Shown here in pieces: positions 52,501-59,924 of a stretch of DNA of 64,000 nucleotides (the first letter of the stretch is position 1; the number at the start of each line of letters is the position of its first letter). Position numbers and translations under genes: made by a program. The DNA lies in the NCBI GenBank assembly GCA_020630975.1, contig JAHDID010000002.1, forward strand, positions 186,001-250,000. Direction: 5' to 3'. Below the pieces are notes generated by a model. The model worked only from the letters and a program-made list of their open reading frames with translations, was not told the origin of the DNA and made no database searches. The DNA comes from Verrucomicrobiota bacterium (GTDB taxonomy: Bacteria; Verrucomicrobiota; Verrucomicrobiia; Verrucomicrobiales; DEV007).

Positions 52501-53720
52501 AAGAGCTAGTCTGGGAGAGCCAGCTCAGCCAGAGCGATCAGATCGAGCTAGTGGCGGGCGATGATCCATCGTGGGTCGAAAGGTGGTCCGTGCTGGCCTC
52601 GCCGAACTGGAATCTATCGATCCAAGGGTTGGCGCCACTGTTCGAGCCGCAGGCATCTGCCATCATGCCGTTTTGGAAGCCGTGGCCAGGCGAGTCGGCG
52701 ACACTGCTGCTGTCTCGCCCCGAGGCTATCGATGGCGATACGCTGACGATCCGCCAGGCTGTCCACCGGATGAATCTGGGCATGCGCCAGCGATCATCAT
52801 CTCTGCGGCTATCGGTGCAGACGAGCCTGGGGGAAGAGGTCGCTATCGGTCTGGGCGAGGAGGCGGCTATCACCTCCTTTCGGCTGAATGGTAAGGAATC
52901 TAATGTCCGGCAGGAGGGTGCCAATGTATTGGTCTCTCTATCGCCCGGGGAGCAGGTGATCGATCTGCAGTGGACCACTCCCGAAGGCTACGCCACCGTT
53001 GCTCGCGCGGATCGAGTCGAGCTGCCGGCCGAGGCGGCCAATGTGAGCACAGTCATGAAACTCTCTACCGCTAGGAGGTGGGTGCTGTGGGCCGATGGAC
53101 CACAGCGAGGGCCCGTGGTCAGGACTTGGGCGCTATTGATTATTGTCTTGGCCTGCGGTTTTGCTTTGGGGAAAGTCTCTTGGTCGCCGCTGCGCTCCTA
53201 CCAGTGGATGCTTCTACTGGCGGGGTTGACTCAGATCCCAGTGATCGCTGCTTTCTGTATCGTCGCCTATCTGTTTTGGGTTTCATTGAAGGGGTTTGAG
53301 TTTATGGAGCGAGTGCCCAATCCGCTCTACAATCTCAATCAGCTCATCACCATCATGGGAGTGTTGCCATTTGCGATCATCCTGATCTGGGCGCTCAATC
53401 AGGGGCTGATGGGATCTCCAGATATGCGAGTGTCTGGCGAGGGATCGTATCGCGAGACCTTTCAGTGGTTCCAAGCTCGCAGCGAGACGAATATCTTGCC
53501 AGATACCAGCATCGTATCGGTATCGATCTGGTATTACCGCGCGATGATGCTGCTATGGGCAGCGTGGCTAGCGGTATCTGTGGTTAGCTGGTCGAAGTGG
53601 GGTTGGAAGCAGCTGCTGTTGGGTGGTTTTTGGCGGACTGCTGGTAATGGCAATCAGCCGCCACCGCTGCAGCCTAGGCAGTCAGATGTTGCGGAGAAAA
53701 AGGACCATAATAATAAATAA
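49596..53720 (+). CDS. Very large membrane protein of unknown function
   Basis: A 1374-residue protein that I cannot assign to a family. It has a signal peptide or anchor (MIIFIFCWVLGLLAVYV) and a long beta-rich extracytoplasmic part. Membrane helices cluster around residues 490-600 (LLDVFLVVVFVVAVFRCC, YAALLLAVVVFLPY) and 690-740 (ILLLVVLFYGFVRLL), followed by a second beta-rich region (residues about 770-1170) and a C-terminal group of helices (TWALLIIVLACGFALGKVS, WMLLLAGLTQIPVIAAFCI). The two soluble halves look alike in style (IPSxV...LSVNGxxV; SFRLNGKESNV), hinting at internal duplication. Its own promoter region is a 90-bp gap after the divergent transaldolase gene. Envelope role assumed only from topology. 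Confidence 0.6.
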   Translation: MMKMKYSNHSRQMIIFIFCWVLGLLAVYVPDAKAQSDDAIAKPVSISPSSSSSKPTLPAALEDWVDWVQWGDAKAPKVFDQLDRRLPYWPSQLDLDITDTGGEFSIAIRAYDEARFSLPGSAENWPLDVSIDRMPVPVIHKGQTPSIALPEGDVIVRGTFRWQEMPQTLSIPSEVGILRLSVNGEAVADPNWDSRGKLWLKRTGETAKKNLCDIKIYRNLMDGSPMWLMTDVELTVSGKSREEDLGAILPEGWSIASLSAPIPCALDDDGLLKAQVRAGKWVVSVAAFSTSPQASFRYAEGMSPAVEQELVSLQNSANFRVIEFVGVPSIDAAQTTFPDKWRKFPLHEWRNATPFQINEKMRGMGQKKAAGINIKRQFWLDEDGRELTYRDTITGNGLQIWRLDAAEGQRLGGSKIGSESQLITHNPETGAVGVEIRTRNLSLDSVGRMDRRADLPATGWRKDAENLSGTLYLPPGWRALAIWGADYSQGDWVSAWSLLDVFLVVVFVVAVFRCCGWQMGVIAIFASLLNYQESGSPRAVLVLLLIAFILCRVVPAGKVKRVLYLSTYAALLLAVVVFLPYARQQLQQAIYPQFETHQSMGTRNWVSNSSSAPRGPIQAIQSRKKKVYEKSNLKQRSEAKIQTGPAVPEWSWRSVSFNWSGPVTESETMTFALVPSWLQRILTVVKILLLVVLFYGFVRLLRREKSLESEMLHPLFAQSAAAKLLIATLLVGSVLAGAASSLHATTPDPQLLKALRERLNDEPEGIAQYAEIPSVDLSIDGQEITIDSEIHTAALTAVPLPGRLPTWSPVSVSKDNGKSLPTIRHEGFLWVVLEPGTHDVSVKGRIPTGDWEWSFRLKPRYVSIDAPGWTITGVKPNGMPEDQVFFVENDRRADSEVEYDRKDFDPIVEISRSLELGLNWESRTTVVRLSPLGKAVSMTVPLMPGERVLTPGFSVEDGQVEVRLSAQQKELVWESQLSQSDQIELVAGDDPSWVERWSVLASPNWNLSIQGLAPLFEPQASAIMPFWKPWPGESATLLLSRPEAIDGDTLTIRQAVHRMNLGMRQRSSSLRLSVQTSLGEEVAIGLGEEAAITSFRLNGKESNVRQEGANVLVSLSPGEQVIDLQWTTPEGYATVARADRVELPAEAANVSTVMKLSTARRWVLWADGPQRGPVVRTWALLIIVLACGFALGKVSWSPLRSYQWMLLLAGLTQIPVIAAFCIVAYLFWVSLKGFEFMERVPNPLYNLNQLITIMGVLPFAIILIWALNQGLMGSPDMRVSGEGSYRETFQWFQARSETNILPDTSIVSVSIWYYRAMMLLWAAWLAVSVVSWSKWGWKQLLLGGFWRTAGNGNQPPPLQPRQSDVAEKKDHNNK

Positions 53721-53911
53721 TACGTAATACTCAGGTTTACGATATGCAACAAAGCCACAAAGCCACAAAAGGAGAGGCGTTCCATTGCGCCATGGCTGAA
53801 AGCGATCGTATGGCGTGAGGATCAGGGCGCGAACAGGAATCTCTTGCGAGGCCGTGACGGCGAAAACGTGGTAGGCGAAAACAACAAAAAGTCCTTTTTA
53901 AAAGAAACATT
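53721..53911. other. Non-coding gap before the IS element
   Basis: About 190 bases between the giant membrane protein and the IS66 element hold no ORF or structure I can support, apart from a short direct repeat AAAGCCACAAAGCCACAAA. It ends with the 8-bp target duplication GAAACATT. Confidence 0.5.
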
Positions 53912-54676
53912 GTAAGCGTCAAACCTACCCCGGCTTTCGGTTGTTGCAGGAGGGGTGAGGGTCTCGGGTATGATGATTACACCACTCGATCCGAAAAGTC
54001 CTATTCTGCAGCCACTTGCCCCATTACCTGGGAAAAGGATTCAAAGATCTCGCGAGGAGCGGGATGCCATTCTTGATGCATTTGAGAGCAGCGGTTTGTC
54101 TGCTCCAGATTTTGCAGCTTATCACCATCTCAACTATCAGACATTCGCAGCTTGGCGACGACGGCGTAGACACGAGGCAGCTCAAACTGAAAGCGCCGAG
54201 TTCACCTTTGTTGAGATGACTCATAGTCAGCAGTCAGAGCCGCCACAGGCCGGGGTCTCAATTAGTCTTGCAGGAGGAGCTCAGGCAGTCTTCGACTCAG
54301 AGGACCAAGTGCCACTAGTAGCCGCTCTCATCAAAGCCCTGGTATGATTACTTTCCCCAACTCACTCCGAGTCATGGTAGCTCTGGAGCCATGTGATATG
54401 CGCAAAAGCTTCAACGGACTGGCAGGCATCGTCGCCAGCCAGCTCCCGACCAAGCTAGGAGCGAAAAACTGGTTATTTATCGGCAGTGCGGCTGCAGGCT
54501 GGCGCAGTGCGGTGATCTACTCGATCATCGCCAGCTGTCGATCTCATGGCATCGAGCCTTTTGCCTATATACACGATGTCCTGCAAAGGCTGCCGAGTAT
54601 GACCATCGATCAGATCAAAGAAATACTACCTCGCAACTGGCAGCCAAACGCTGCACGGGGACGATTTGACGCTTAC
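53912..54676 (+). mobile_element. IS66-family element, internally deleted, with intact ends and target duplication
   Basis: Twelve-base perfect inverted ends GTAAGCGTCAAA (53912-53923) and TTTGACGCTTAC (54665-54676) delimit 765 bp. The 8 bases on each side are identical (GAAACATT at 53904-53911 and 54677-54684), the target duplication size of IS66. The interior retains tnpA and a chimera of tnpB start with tnpC end, so about 1.5-2 kb of a full element has been lost. Confidence 0.92.
53955..54347 (+). CDS. tnpA: IS66 TnpA-like protein
   Basis: The first small protein of IS66 elements, with an N-terminal helix-turn-helix region (FESSGLSAPDFAAYHHLNYQTFAAWRR) typical of the TnpA/Orf1 group that needs TnpB and TnpC for transposition. 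The track start is GTG; ATGs at 53970 and 53973 are alternatives. The stop overlaps the next start as ATGA, as in complete IS66 elements. Confidence 0.8.
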   Translation: MRVSGMMITPLDPKSPILQPLAPLPGKRIQRSREERDAILDAFESSGLSAPDFAAYHHLNYQTFAAWRRRRRHEAAQTESAEFTFVEMTHSQQSEPPQAGVSISLAGGAQAVFDSEDQVPLVAALIKALV

Positions 54677-54691
54677 GAAACATTACTCTAA
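54344..54691 (+). pseudogene. In-frame fusion of IS66 TnpB start to TnpC end
   Basis: Residues 1-37 are a TnpB (Orf2) start (VMVALEPCDMRKSFNGLAG). From about KNWLFIGS onward the sequence is the C-terminus of the IS66 transposase TnpC (SAAAGWRSAVIYSIIASCR, DVLQRLPSMTIDQIKEILP). The catalytic core of TnpC is gone, so the element cannot move by itself. The reading frame runs through the right end of the element and stops 15 bases outside it, using chromosomal bases for its last codons. Confidence 0.88.
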
Positions 54692-54815
54692 TCTCCAATT
54701 ACATCAAATTGTCAAATGAGTTAACTGTTTGCATGCACCCTGTTTCGGGTTTTACTAACGTTTTGACATTATCAATTAAATTAGTCTGATTTAACATCTA
54801 ACGATGTTATGCTAG

Positions 54816-55016
54816 TTATTTTGGGCTCCAAGTTTCAGGAGGAGCATCGGCATAAAATTCAGGGTTTGATATTGCGTCAAGCAGATCAAGGTAATCATGA
54901 ATTTCAAACAAAACCCCAGTCAGCTCTGATGGAGTATTTTTTTTGAGGGTTTTGTTAATTGTTTTAATACGAGGATCTATATCGTGTTCAAGCTGTCTAT
55001 TGATTTGATTATTCAT
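54816..55016 (-). CDS. Small hypothetical protein in AT-rich module
   Basis: 66 residues, hydrophilic, with a helical look (LEHDIDPRIKTINKTLKK, FEIHDYLDLLDAI). No recognised family. It is the last of three same-strand genes in AT-rich DNA next to the IS66 element. Spacing to the gene upstream is about 75 bases. It could be an antitoxin- or immunity-sized partner, which is only a guess. Confidence 0.4.
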   Translation of the reverse strand: MNNQINRQLEHDIDPRIKTINKTLKKNTPSELTGVLFEIHDYLDLLDAISNPEFYADAPPETWSPK

Positions 55017-55091
55017 GCCATGTTGTATCCAACTTTAATGAAGACTGTGATACAATACTAGAGAAAGTCATGAAAGCTTGCTTTAGGAATT

Positions 55092-55472
55092 TTAATTACT
55101 GCCTTTAGAATTCTTAATATCACTCATATCACTCACAAAAACGTAGATTGTAAGGCCGAATCTTTCAAACTTGACATCAGAAATTTGAAGGGTTGCAGCG
55201 GTATCGATCGAGTCGTAAGTAGGTATTTCTACACCAAGCCAGTCTCTTATTGCGACTTTCGATCCGGCAACCTTCCACTCTGGTTGGTAATTCACCCATG
55301 TTTGTTTTAGTGGTTCTGCGCCTAGGGCATTGGAAGGAATTCTTATGAGGAAGTCGCGAAGTAAATCTTCATTATTAAAAATACCCTTGATTGAAAAGTT
55401 GGCGCAATCGACGCTGAAGATATAGGATTTATCGCCTGTTCTGCAACACAGTCTAATTGAATTATTGTTCAT
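55092..55472 (-). CDS. Hypothetical protein coupled to the P-loop kinase-like gene
   Basis: 126 residues with no family recognised. The sequence suggests alternating beta strands and helices (YIFSVDCANFSIKGIF, LTIYVFVSDMSDI), with no signal peptide. The start overlaps the upstream gene's end by 11 bases, so the two form a unit. The size, AT-richness and pairing fit an accessory or immunity partner, but no motif supports that. Confidence 0.5.
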   Translation of the reverse strand: MNNNSIRLCCRTGDKSYIFSVDCANFSIKGIFNNEDLLRDFLIRIPSNALGAEPLKQTWVNYQPEWKVAGSKVAIRDWLGVEIPTYDSIDTAATLQISDVKFERFGLTIYVFVSDMSDIKNSKGSN

Positions 55473-56592
55473 TAGTCAAAAATTGTTTTAGGCTTGGGAT
55501 TATTGCTCTTCGGGTGTCCTCAATCCCAGCTTGGTACTCAAGGTTTTGCACTCGGATATAATTTTCGTCTAGATTTAAAGATTTAAGATCTTCAAAGTCT
55601 TGTTGAATTGAAGCTACGCGTTGATGTCTTTCTGTGTGAGATATATCAAATCGAATTCGCGCCCGCCGTACTGCGACTTCTTCAGGGACTTCAATAAAGT
55701 AGGATTGAGTTTTTACCTTAAGGCTTTTTAACTGGATTTGGCACTTAGGGACTTCGGTAAAGTGTGTAAAAACTGCAAACAGGTGGCGCCCAAATAAAGC
55801 CGCGTCTTTAAACTCGTCAGCGTCAAACCCATAAAAATAGTCGCGTTTTTCATATGGAAAGATAATTTTTCCTAATTGAACTAATTTCCAGAACTCGTCT
55901 TCATCTATCCCTGCACTACAATAGTTCCATTCTCTGTTTCTTTCAGGTCGTGTTGTGTATTTTTTTAAAATTGTGGCACTAGGTATACTTTCGCAAACGG
56001 AAGCGAGAATTGTATCTTTTCCGGCAGAGCTAACTCCTGAAAAAGTTATAAACCTAAAGCTGTTGCAAAGCCCGGTTAGCTTTAACGGAGGGGGTGGTGT
56101 ATTTCTGGTTCGAATCTCAATTGATGGGCCAAGCCATTTTGCTTTTTTGAGGATTTGGTCGGACAGGTGTATAATGTCTTCGGCAAATTGTTTCCTGCCA
56201 TTCAATGTTATCTGAATGCTAGAGGGGGTAAGTACGTCGTAATTCAGACCTAAAACATAGATATTACTGCCCTTATGTGCCCTGGTTTGGAATGTGAAAA
56301 TCTCGCTTGCAGCATCTCCTAATACATCACGTACCCATCTGTTAGTTTCTTTCTTGAAAGCACCTTCTAAAGAGGAGCGTAACGAGTTGACTGGTCCTTC
56401 GTTAGTTAATTCAAATTGCTGACATGGATCAGTGATAGAGGCGCGGAGTAGAACGTAGCAAAGTGCGCGAACTCCACTTGACCACATGAACGAAAGTTCA
56501 CCTGTCCCTCCTCTTTCTATTACAAGTCCGTCCCTTGTTATTGATTCTAACCGAACCTCTTTGTTCTGGCTGAATTCTAAGTTTAAGTTCAT
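55462..56592 (-). CDS. Two-domain protein with guanylate-kinase-like P-loop domain
   Basis: A 376-residue protein. The C-terminal half is a P-loop fold like guanylate kinase or PhnN: FSGVSSAGKDT (P-loop, residues ~184-194), a TTRPER motif (~211-216) where guanylate kinases have their substrate-binding TTRxPR, then an insert with IFPYEKRDYFYGF and an RARIRFD lid-like region. The N-terminal ~180 residues do not match a family I know (MWSSGVRALCYVLLR, IQITLNGRKQFAEDIIHLSD). It is AT-rich, unlike neighbouring housekeeping genes, and forms a unit with the 126-residue gene. Nucleotide kinase activity is plausible; a role in defence or regulation is an open possibility. Confidence 0.6.
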   Translation of the reverse strand: MNLNLEFSQNKEVRLESITRDGLVIERGGTGELSFMWSSGVRALCYVLLRASITDPCQQFELTNEGPVNSLRSSLEGAFKKETNRWVRDVLGDAASEIFTFQTRAHKGSNIYVLGLNYDVLTPSSIQITLNGRKQFAEDIIHLSDQILKKAKWLGPSIEIRTRNTPPPPLKLTGLCNSFRFITFSGVSSAGKDTILASVCESIPSATILKKYTTRPERNREWNYCSAGIDEDEFWKLVQLGKIIFPYEKRDYFYGFDADEFKDAALFGRHLFAVFTHFTEVPKCQIQLKSLKVKTQSYFIEVPEEVAVRRARIRFDISHTERHQRVASIQQDFEDLKSLNLDENYIRVQNLEYQAGIEDTRRAIIPSLKQFLTNEQ

Positions 56593-56873
56593 TCAAATTG
56601 AAGGGTAGTACGATGATGGCGAAATGTCATTTGGGGGAAATTCTTGACTGCAAAGTGAAAATTCCAAACCTTAAAGGTTGGCATAAAAAATGCTGAAAAA
56701 TGATTTTAGGTGGCGACCGTTGCTTGAATATGATTTTCACTCAAGCAGAAATTAACGGAAACGTGATTTTGGCCAGCTCGTTAGCAGGCATAGTTTTTCT
56801 TAGGTTCCTTCAATGGACTATAGATTATAATAGTAGATTAGGCTCTTAGTGGGGTTAAATTTCGTCTTGAAAC
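56593..56873. other. AT-rich non-coding gap
   Basis: Likely holds the promoter of the minus-strand P-loop gene module. Nothing else is recognised before the sigma-factor terminator. Confidence 0.35.
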
Positions 56874-56874
56874 G

Positions 56875-56905
56875 CAAAAAAACCCAGCTCTTGCGAGCTG
56901 GGTTT
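56875..56905 (-). terminator. Rho-independent terminator of the sigma factor gene
   Basis: On the minus strand, AAACCCAGCTC pairs with GAGCTGGGTTT around a GCAA loop and is followed by TTTTTTGCG. It lies about 40 bases past the sigma factor stop. Confidence 0.9.
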
Positions 56906-56946
56906 GTGCCTTTTTAAAAAGTTGGTTGCTGAGAAGAGAGCTGGTT

Positions 56947-57849
56947 TTACAGCATGATCTCTTCGCGGTCGGCGAAGAAAGCTTCGTCTTCTTCTTGCTT
57001 GGAGCCGCGTAGTGGGCGTGGGCCGGGGTCCTCTTTCTTCTGGAGGGCGCGGCGTAGTTTCTTCAGTGCGATGTTTTGCAGCTGTCGGATACGCTCGCGA
57101 GTCACGCCAAATTCTTGGCCGACTTCCTCGAGGGTCTTGGGCTTCTGACCGGCTAGGCCAAAGCGGGCATCGATGATCTTGCGCTCACGCTCGTCGAGGA
57201 CCTCGAGGAGGTCATCGAGCTGCATGTGCATGTTCTTGTGGCTGAGTAGCTCCAGAGGGTTCTGAGCACGCTCGTCACCGATGATCTCGCCAAACTCGGT
57301 GTTGTCGTCGTCGCTGATCGGCGCATCGAGAGAGGCCGGGCGCAGCGCTGCGGACTTGAGGTGAGATAGCTTGGCACGATCGATACCGATCTCTTCGGCC
57401 AGCTCCTCGTCGGTAGGCTCGCGGCCTAGCTCCTCGCTGAGCACCATGGCGACACGGCGCATTTTGGAAATCTTGTCGACCATGTGCACCGGTAGGCGGA
57501 TGGTCTTACTCTGGTTGGCCAGAGCTCGCTTGATAGACTGCTTGATCCACCAGGCTGCGTAGGTAGAGAGCTTACCACCCTTGTTGGGATCGAAACGCTC
57601 CACAGCCTTCATCAGGCCGATGTTGCCCTCGGAGATGAGGTCGAGCAGAGGTAGGCCGTAGTTGGCGTAGTCCTGTGCGATCTTCACGACCAGACGCAGA
57701 TTGGCCTTGATCATGTGAGCGCGGGCTTCTTTGTCGCCGTTTTTGATGCGCTCTGCTAGTTCCACTTCTTCCTCGCGAGTGAGGAGAGGAGTCTTACCAA
57801 TTTCGCGGAGGTAGATCTTGATACCTCCATCCATTTCTAAATTTGCCAT
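56947..57849 (-). CDS. RNA polymerase sigma-70 factor (RpoD/RpoS-like)
   Basis: A 300-residue sigma-70 family factor without region 1.1. Region 1.2 (IKIYLREIGKTPLLTREEE), region 2 (LISEGNIGLMKAVERFDP, STYAAWWIKQSIKRAL), region 3 and region 4 with the -35-binding helix-turn-helix (TLEEVGQEFGVTRERIRQL) are intact. The short length and lack of region 1.1 place it with group 2 or compact primary factors; a full-length RpoD may lie elsewhere. The end is acidic (EEDEAFFADREEIML). A 411-bp AT-rich promoter region separates it from the divergent rtcB gene, and a strong terminator ends it. Confidence 0.9.
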   Translation of the reverse strand: MANLEMDGGIKIYLREIGKTPLLTREEEVELAERIKNGDKEARAHMIKANLRLVVKIAQDYANYGLPLLDLISEGNIGLMKAVERFDPNKGGKLSTYAAWWIKQSIKRALANQSKTIRLPVHMVDKISKMRRVAMVLSEELGREPTDEELAEEIGIDRAKLSHLKSAALRPASLDAPISDDDNTEFGEIIGDERAQNPLELLSHKNMHMQLDDLLEVLDERERKIIDARFGLAGQKPKTLEEVGQEFGVTRERIRQLQNIALKKLRRALQKKEDPGPRPLRGSKQEEDEAFFADREEIML

Positions 57850-58260
57850 CGATTGTTGTTGCTGTAAGGTTGTTGTTTTTTAAGGGTATAACACCAGGCG
57901 GTTCCTCTGTGACAGTTTAGAGCCACAGGTCGTTTGGATCAGTGTGTGTAGCGGATGTTTGAGCGAGGCCAGCCTGGTCGCCTTTGTGCGTTTGTTGGTA
58001 TTAGACGCACGTGAGTGGCTTTGTTTAATTGGAATTTCGATGGCCGGTTTTGGGAGCCTCAGTTACTCGGTAACAGCGCTGTTAGATTTAACGTAGTTTA
58101 ATGTCTTTGGTTTTAAATAAGTTCAAAAATATTTCAAGATAAAAACGAAGTTGTAAAAATACTTAAAATTTATGAAATTTCAAGTTAAATGGAGCAATTT
58201 CGTCTATTTATACGGTAGGAGAGCATGTTTTCTGCCAAATGAAACGTCAAAATCGCCAAT
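57850..58260. promoter_or_regulatory. Divergent promoter region between sigma factor gene and rtcB
   Basis: 411 bases without coding potential, increasingly AT-rich towards rtcB (runs such as TTCAAAAATATTTCAAGATA). It must hold the promoters of both divergent genes. I could not fix a -35/-10 pair or an RtcR-type sigma-54 site with confidence. Confidence 0.4.
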
Positions 58261-59802
58261 ATGTTGGATCAAGATGATTTGATGGAGGCTGGCTGGCCTC
58301 GTGCTGCGGGGTATAAGGAGCTGATCGCAGCTGCCCGCGACTATGAAGAGCGGGGAATTCACGACAAAGCCTACATCCTGAAGCTGCTGGAGCGGGATTT
58401 CGATAAACCGGATCCTCGTATGCAGCTGCGTGCCGAGCCGACGGCGTGGTCGGAGGCGATCGAGGCGACTTGTCCCGAGGATGAGGAAAATATCGCCGGT
58501 GTGCGCCGCTACATGAGGCAGCTGATGCGGGTGCCGATCATCGAGGCGGGAGCCATCATGCCAGACTCATGTCCAGCAGGCACAGCAGAGGCGACGATCC
58601 CTGTGGGTGGCGCGATCTCTGTGGAGCGGGCGATCATCCCATCGGCGCACAGTGCAGATATCTGCTGCTCGATGTATGCGACTGTCTTTGAGTCGGAGCA
58701 GTCGGTCGGTGAGATGCTCGATGCGCTGATGGCATCGACTCGCTTTGGGCCGGGTGGGCGCGAGCGCGAGGATATCGTGCCCGATCCTGTGGTGGAAGAG
58801 GATGTCTGGGACAATCGGTTTCTCTCCGGGCTGCAGCAGCACGCTGCGATCCATATAGCGGACCAGGGCGACGGCAATCACTTTGCTTACGTAGGCAAGC
58901 TGTCGGTGAGTGGCGCATTTATCGATCAGCTGGAGTCGGCTGGGCACGGCGATATCGCGAAAACGATGGAGGCAGGGCGCGACTACTATGTACTGGTGAC
59001 GCACCATGGATCGCGCGGTCTGGGGGCGCATGTGTACAAGCGCGGCCAGAAAGCAGCCATCCGCGAGACCGAAAAGATCGCCGAGGGGGTGCCCGATGCT
59101 GCGGCCTGGCTAGACTACGATACCGAGCTGGGAGCCGAGTACTGGGAGGCTCTGCAGTATGTGAGCCGCTGGACGCTGGCCAATCACCGGGCGATTCATC
59201 GACTGTTTCTGGAGAAATCCGCTAGCCATCGCGTGACGGAGTTTGGCAATGAACACAACTTCGTCTGGAAGCGGGGCGATCGATTTCTACATGGCAAAGG
59301 TGCGACCCCTGCTTGGAAAGATGAGGAGGGGCGCCCAGTGCTGGGGCTGATCCCGCTGAATATGGGCGAGCCGATCTTGCTCACACTGGGGCGGGACAAT
59401 GAGGAGTATCTGAGCTTTGCCCCGCATGGGGCGGGGAGAAATCTATCGCGCCGGGCGCTGAAGCGAAGCTACCTAGGTAGGGACGACTACCATGACCAAA
59501 AGAAGATCGATCAGATCGTGGCGAAGCATACCAAGGGGCTAGATATCCGCTGGTTTCGAGGGCGCGCAGATCTGTCTGAGAGTCCTGTGGCCTACAAGCC
59601 GGCCGAGCAGGTGCGCGCTCAGATCGAGGCATTTGATCTGGCCGATGTGATCGCAGAGATCACGCCGCTAGGCTGTGTGATGGCAGGGGAGTCGGCGCGG
59701 CCCAATGAAAAACCGCTGACGCCCAAGCAAAAGCGCCAGATGCAGCACCGAGCCGATCGCCGGAAAAGCCGCCAGCGTGGTTGGGATGAGTGGGAGGACT
59801 AG
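58261..59802 (+). CDS. rtcB: RtcB-family RNA ligase
   Basis: A 513-residue RtcB-type RNA 3'-phosphate ligase, which seals 2',3'-cyclic phosphate or 3'-phosphate ends to 5'-OH using Mn and GTP. Metal and guanylate motifs are present: HSADICCSM (Cys ligand), DQGDGNHFAYVG, THHGSRGLG, EFGNEHNFVW and the guanylated histidine in APHGAGRNLSRRALK (near residue 392). The sequence around the first motif (DICCSM rather than D-I/V-GCGM) marks it as a divergent subfamily, as seen in the longer second RtcB types. No RtcR regulator or RtcA is adjacent. Tail is strongly basic (KQKRQMQHRADRRKSRQRG). Confidence 0.88.
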   Translation: MLDQDDLMEAGWPRAAGYKELIAAARDYEERGIHDKAYILKLLERDFDKPDPRMQLRAEPTAWSEAIEATCPEDEENIAGVRRYMRQLMRVPIIEAGAIMPDSCPAGTAEATIPVGGAISVERAIIPSAHSADICCSMYATVFESEQSVGEMLDALMASTRFGPGGREREDIVPDPVVEEDVWDNRFLSGLQQHAAIHIADQGDGNHFAYVGKLSVSGAFIDQLESAGHGDIAKTMEAGRDYYVLVTHHGSRGLGAHVYKRGQKAAIRETEKIAEGVPDAAAWLDYDTELGAEYWEALQYVSRWTLANHRAIHRLFLEKSASHRVTEFGNEHNFVWKRGDRFLHGKGATPAWKDEEGRPVLGLIPLNMGEPILLTLGRDNEEYLSFAPHGAGRNLSRRALKRSYLGRDDYHDQKKIDQIVAKHTKGLDIRWFRGRADLSESPVAYKPAEQVRAQIEAFDLADVIAEITPLGCVMAGESARPNEKPLTPKQKRQMQHRADRRKSRQRGWDEWED

Positions 59803-59820
59803 CTAGGGCGGATCGGAATA

Positions 59821-59849
59821 ATAGGTCGTATATGACCTATAGGACCTAT
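59821..59849. repeat. 29-bp repeat, copy 3
   Basis: Starts ATAGGTCGTATATGACCTAT and ends AGGACCTAT. It has the same length and ends as the copies at 12451 and 15113, and lies between the convergent rtcB and aminotransferase genes. Confidence 0.65.
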
Positions 59850-59864
59850 TGCGCCTCCAGGGGA

Positions 59865-59903
59865 TAAAAAAGGCCCCACACCACAGGGGTGTAGGGCCTA
59901 TTG
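59865..59903 (-). terminator. Rho-independent terminator of the aminotransferase gene
   Basis: Read on the minus strand, AGGCCCTACACC pairs with GGTGTGGGGCCT around a CCTGT loop, followed by TTTTTATCC. It lies about 22 bases past the aminotransferase stop. Confidence 0.85.
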
Positions 59904-59924
59904 CGGAAAGTTTTTCCTCACTGA

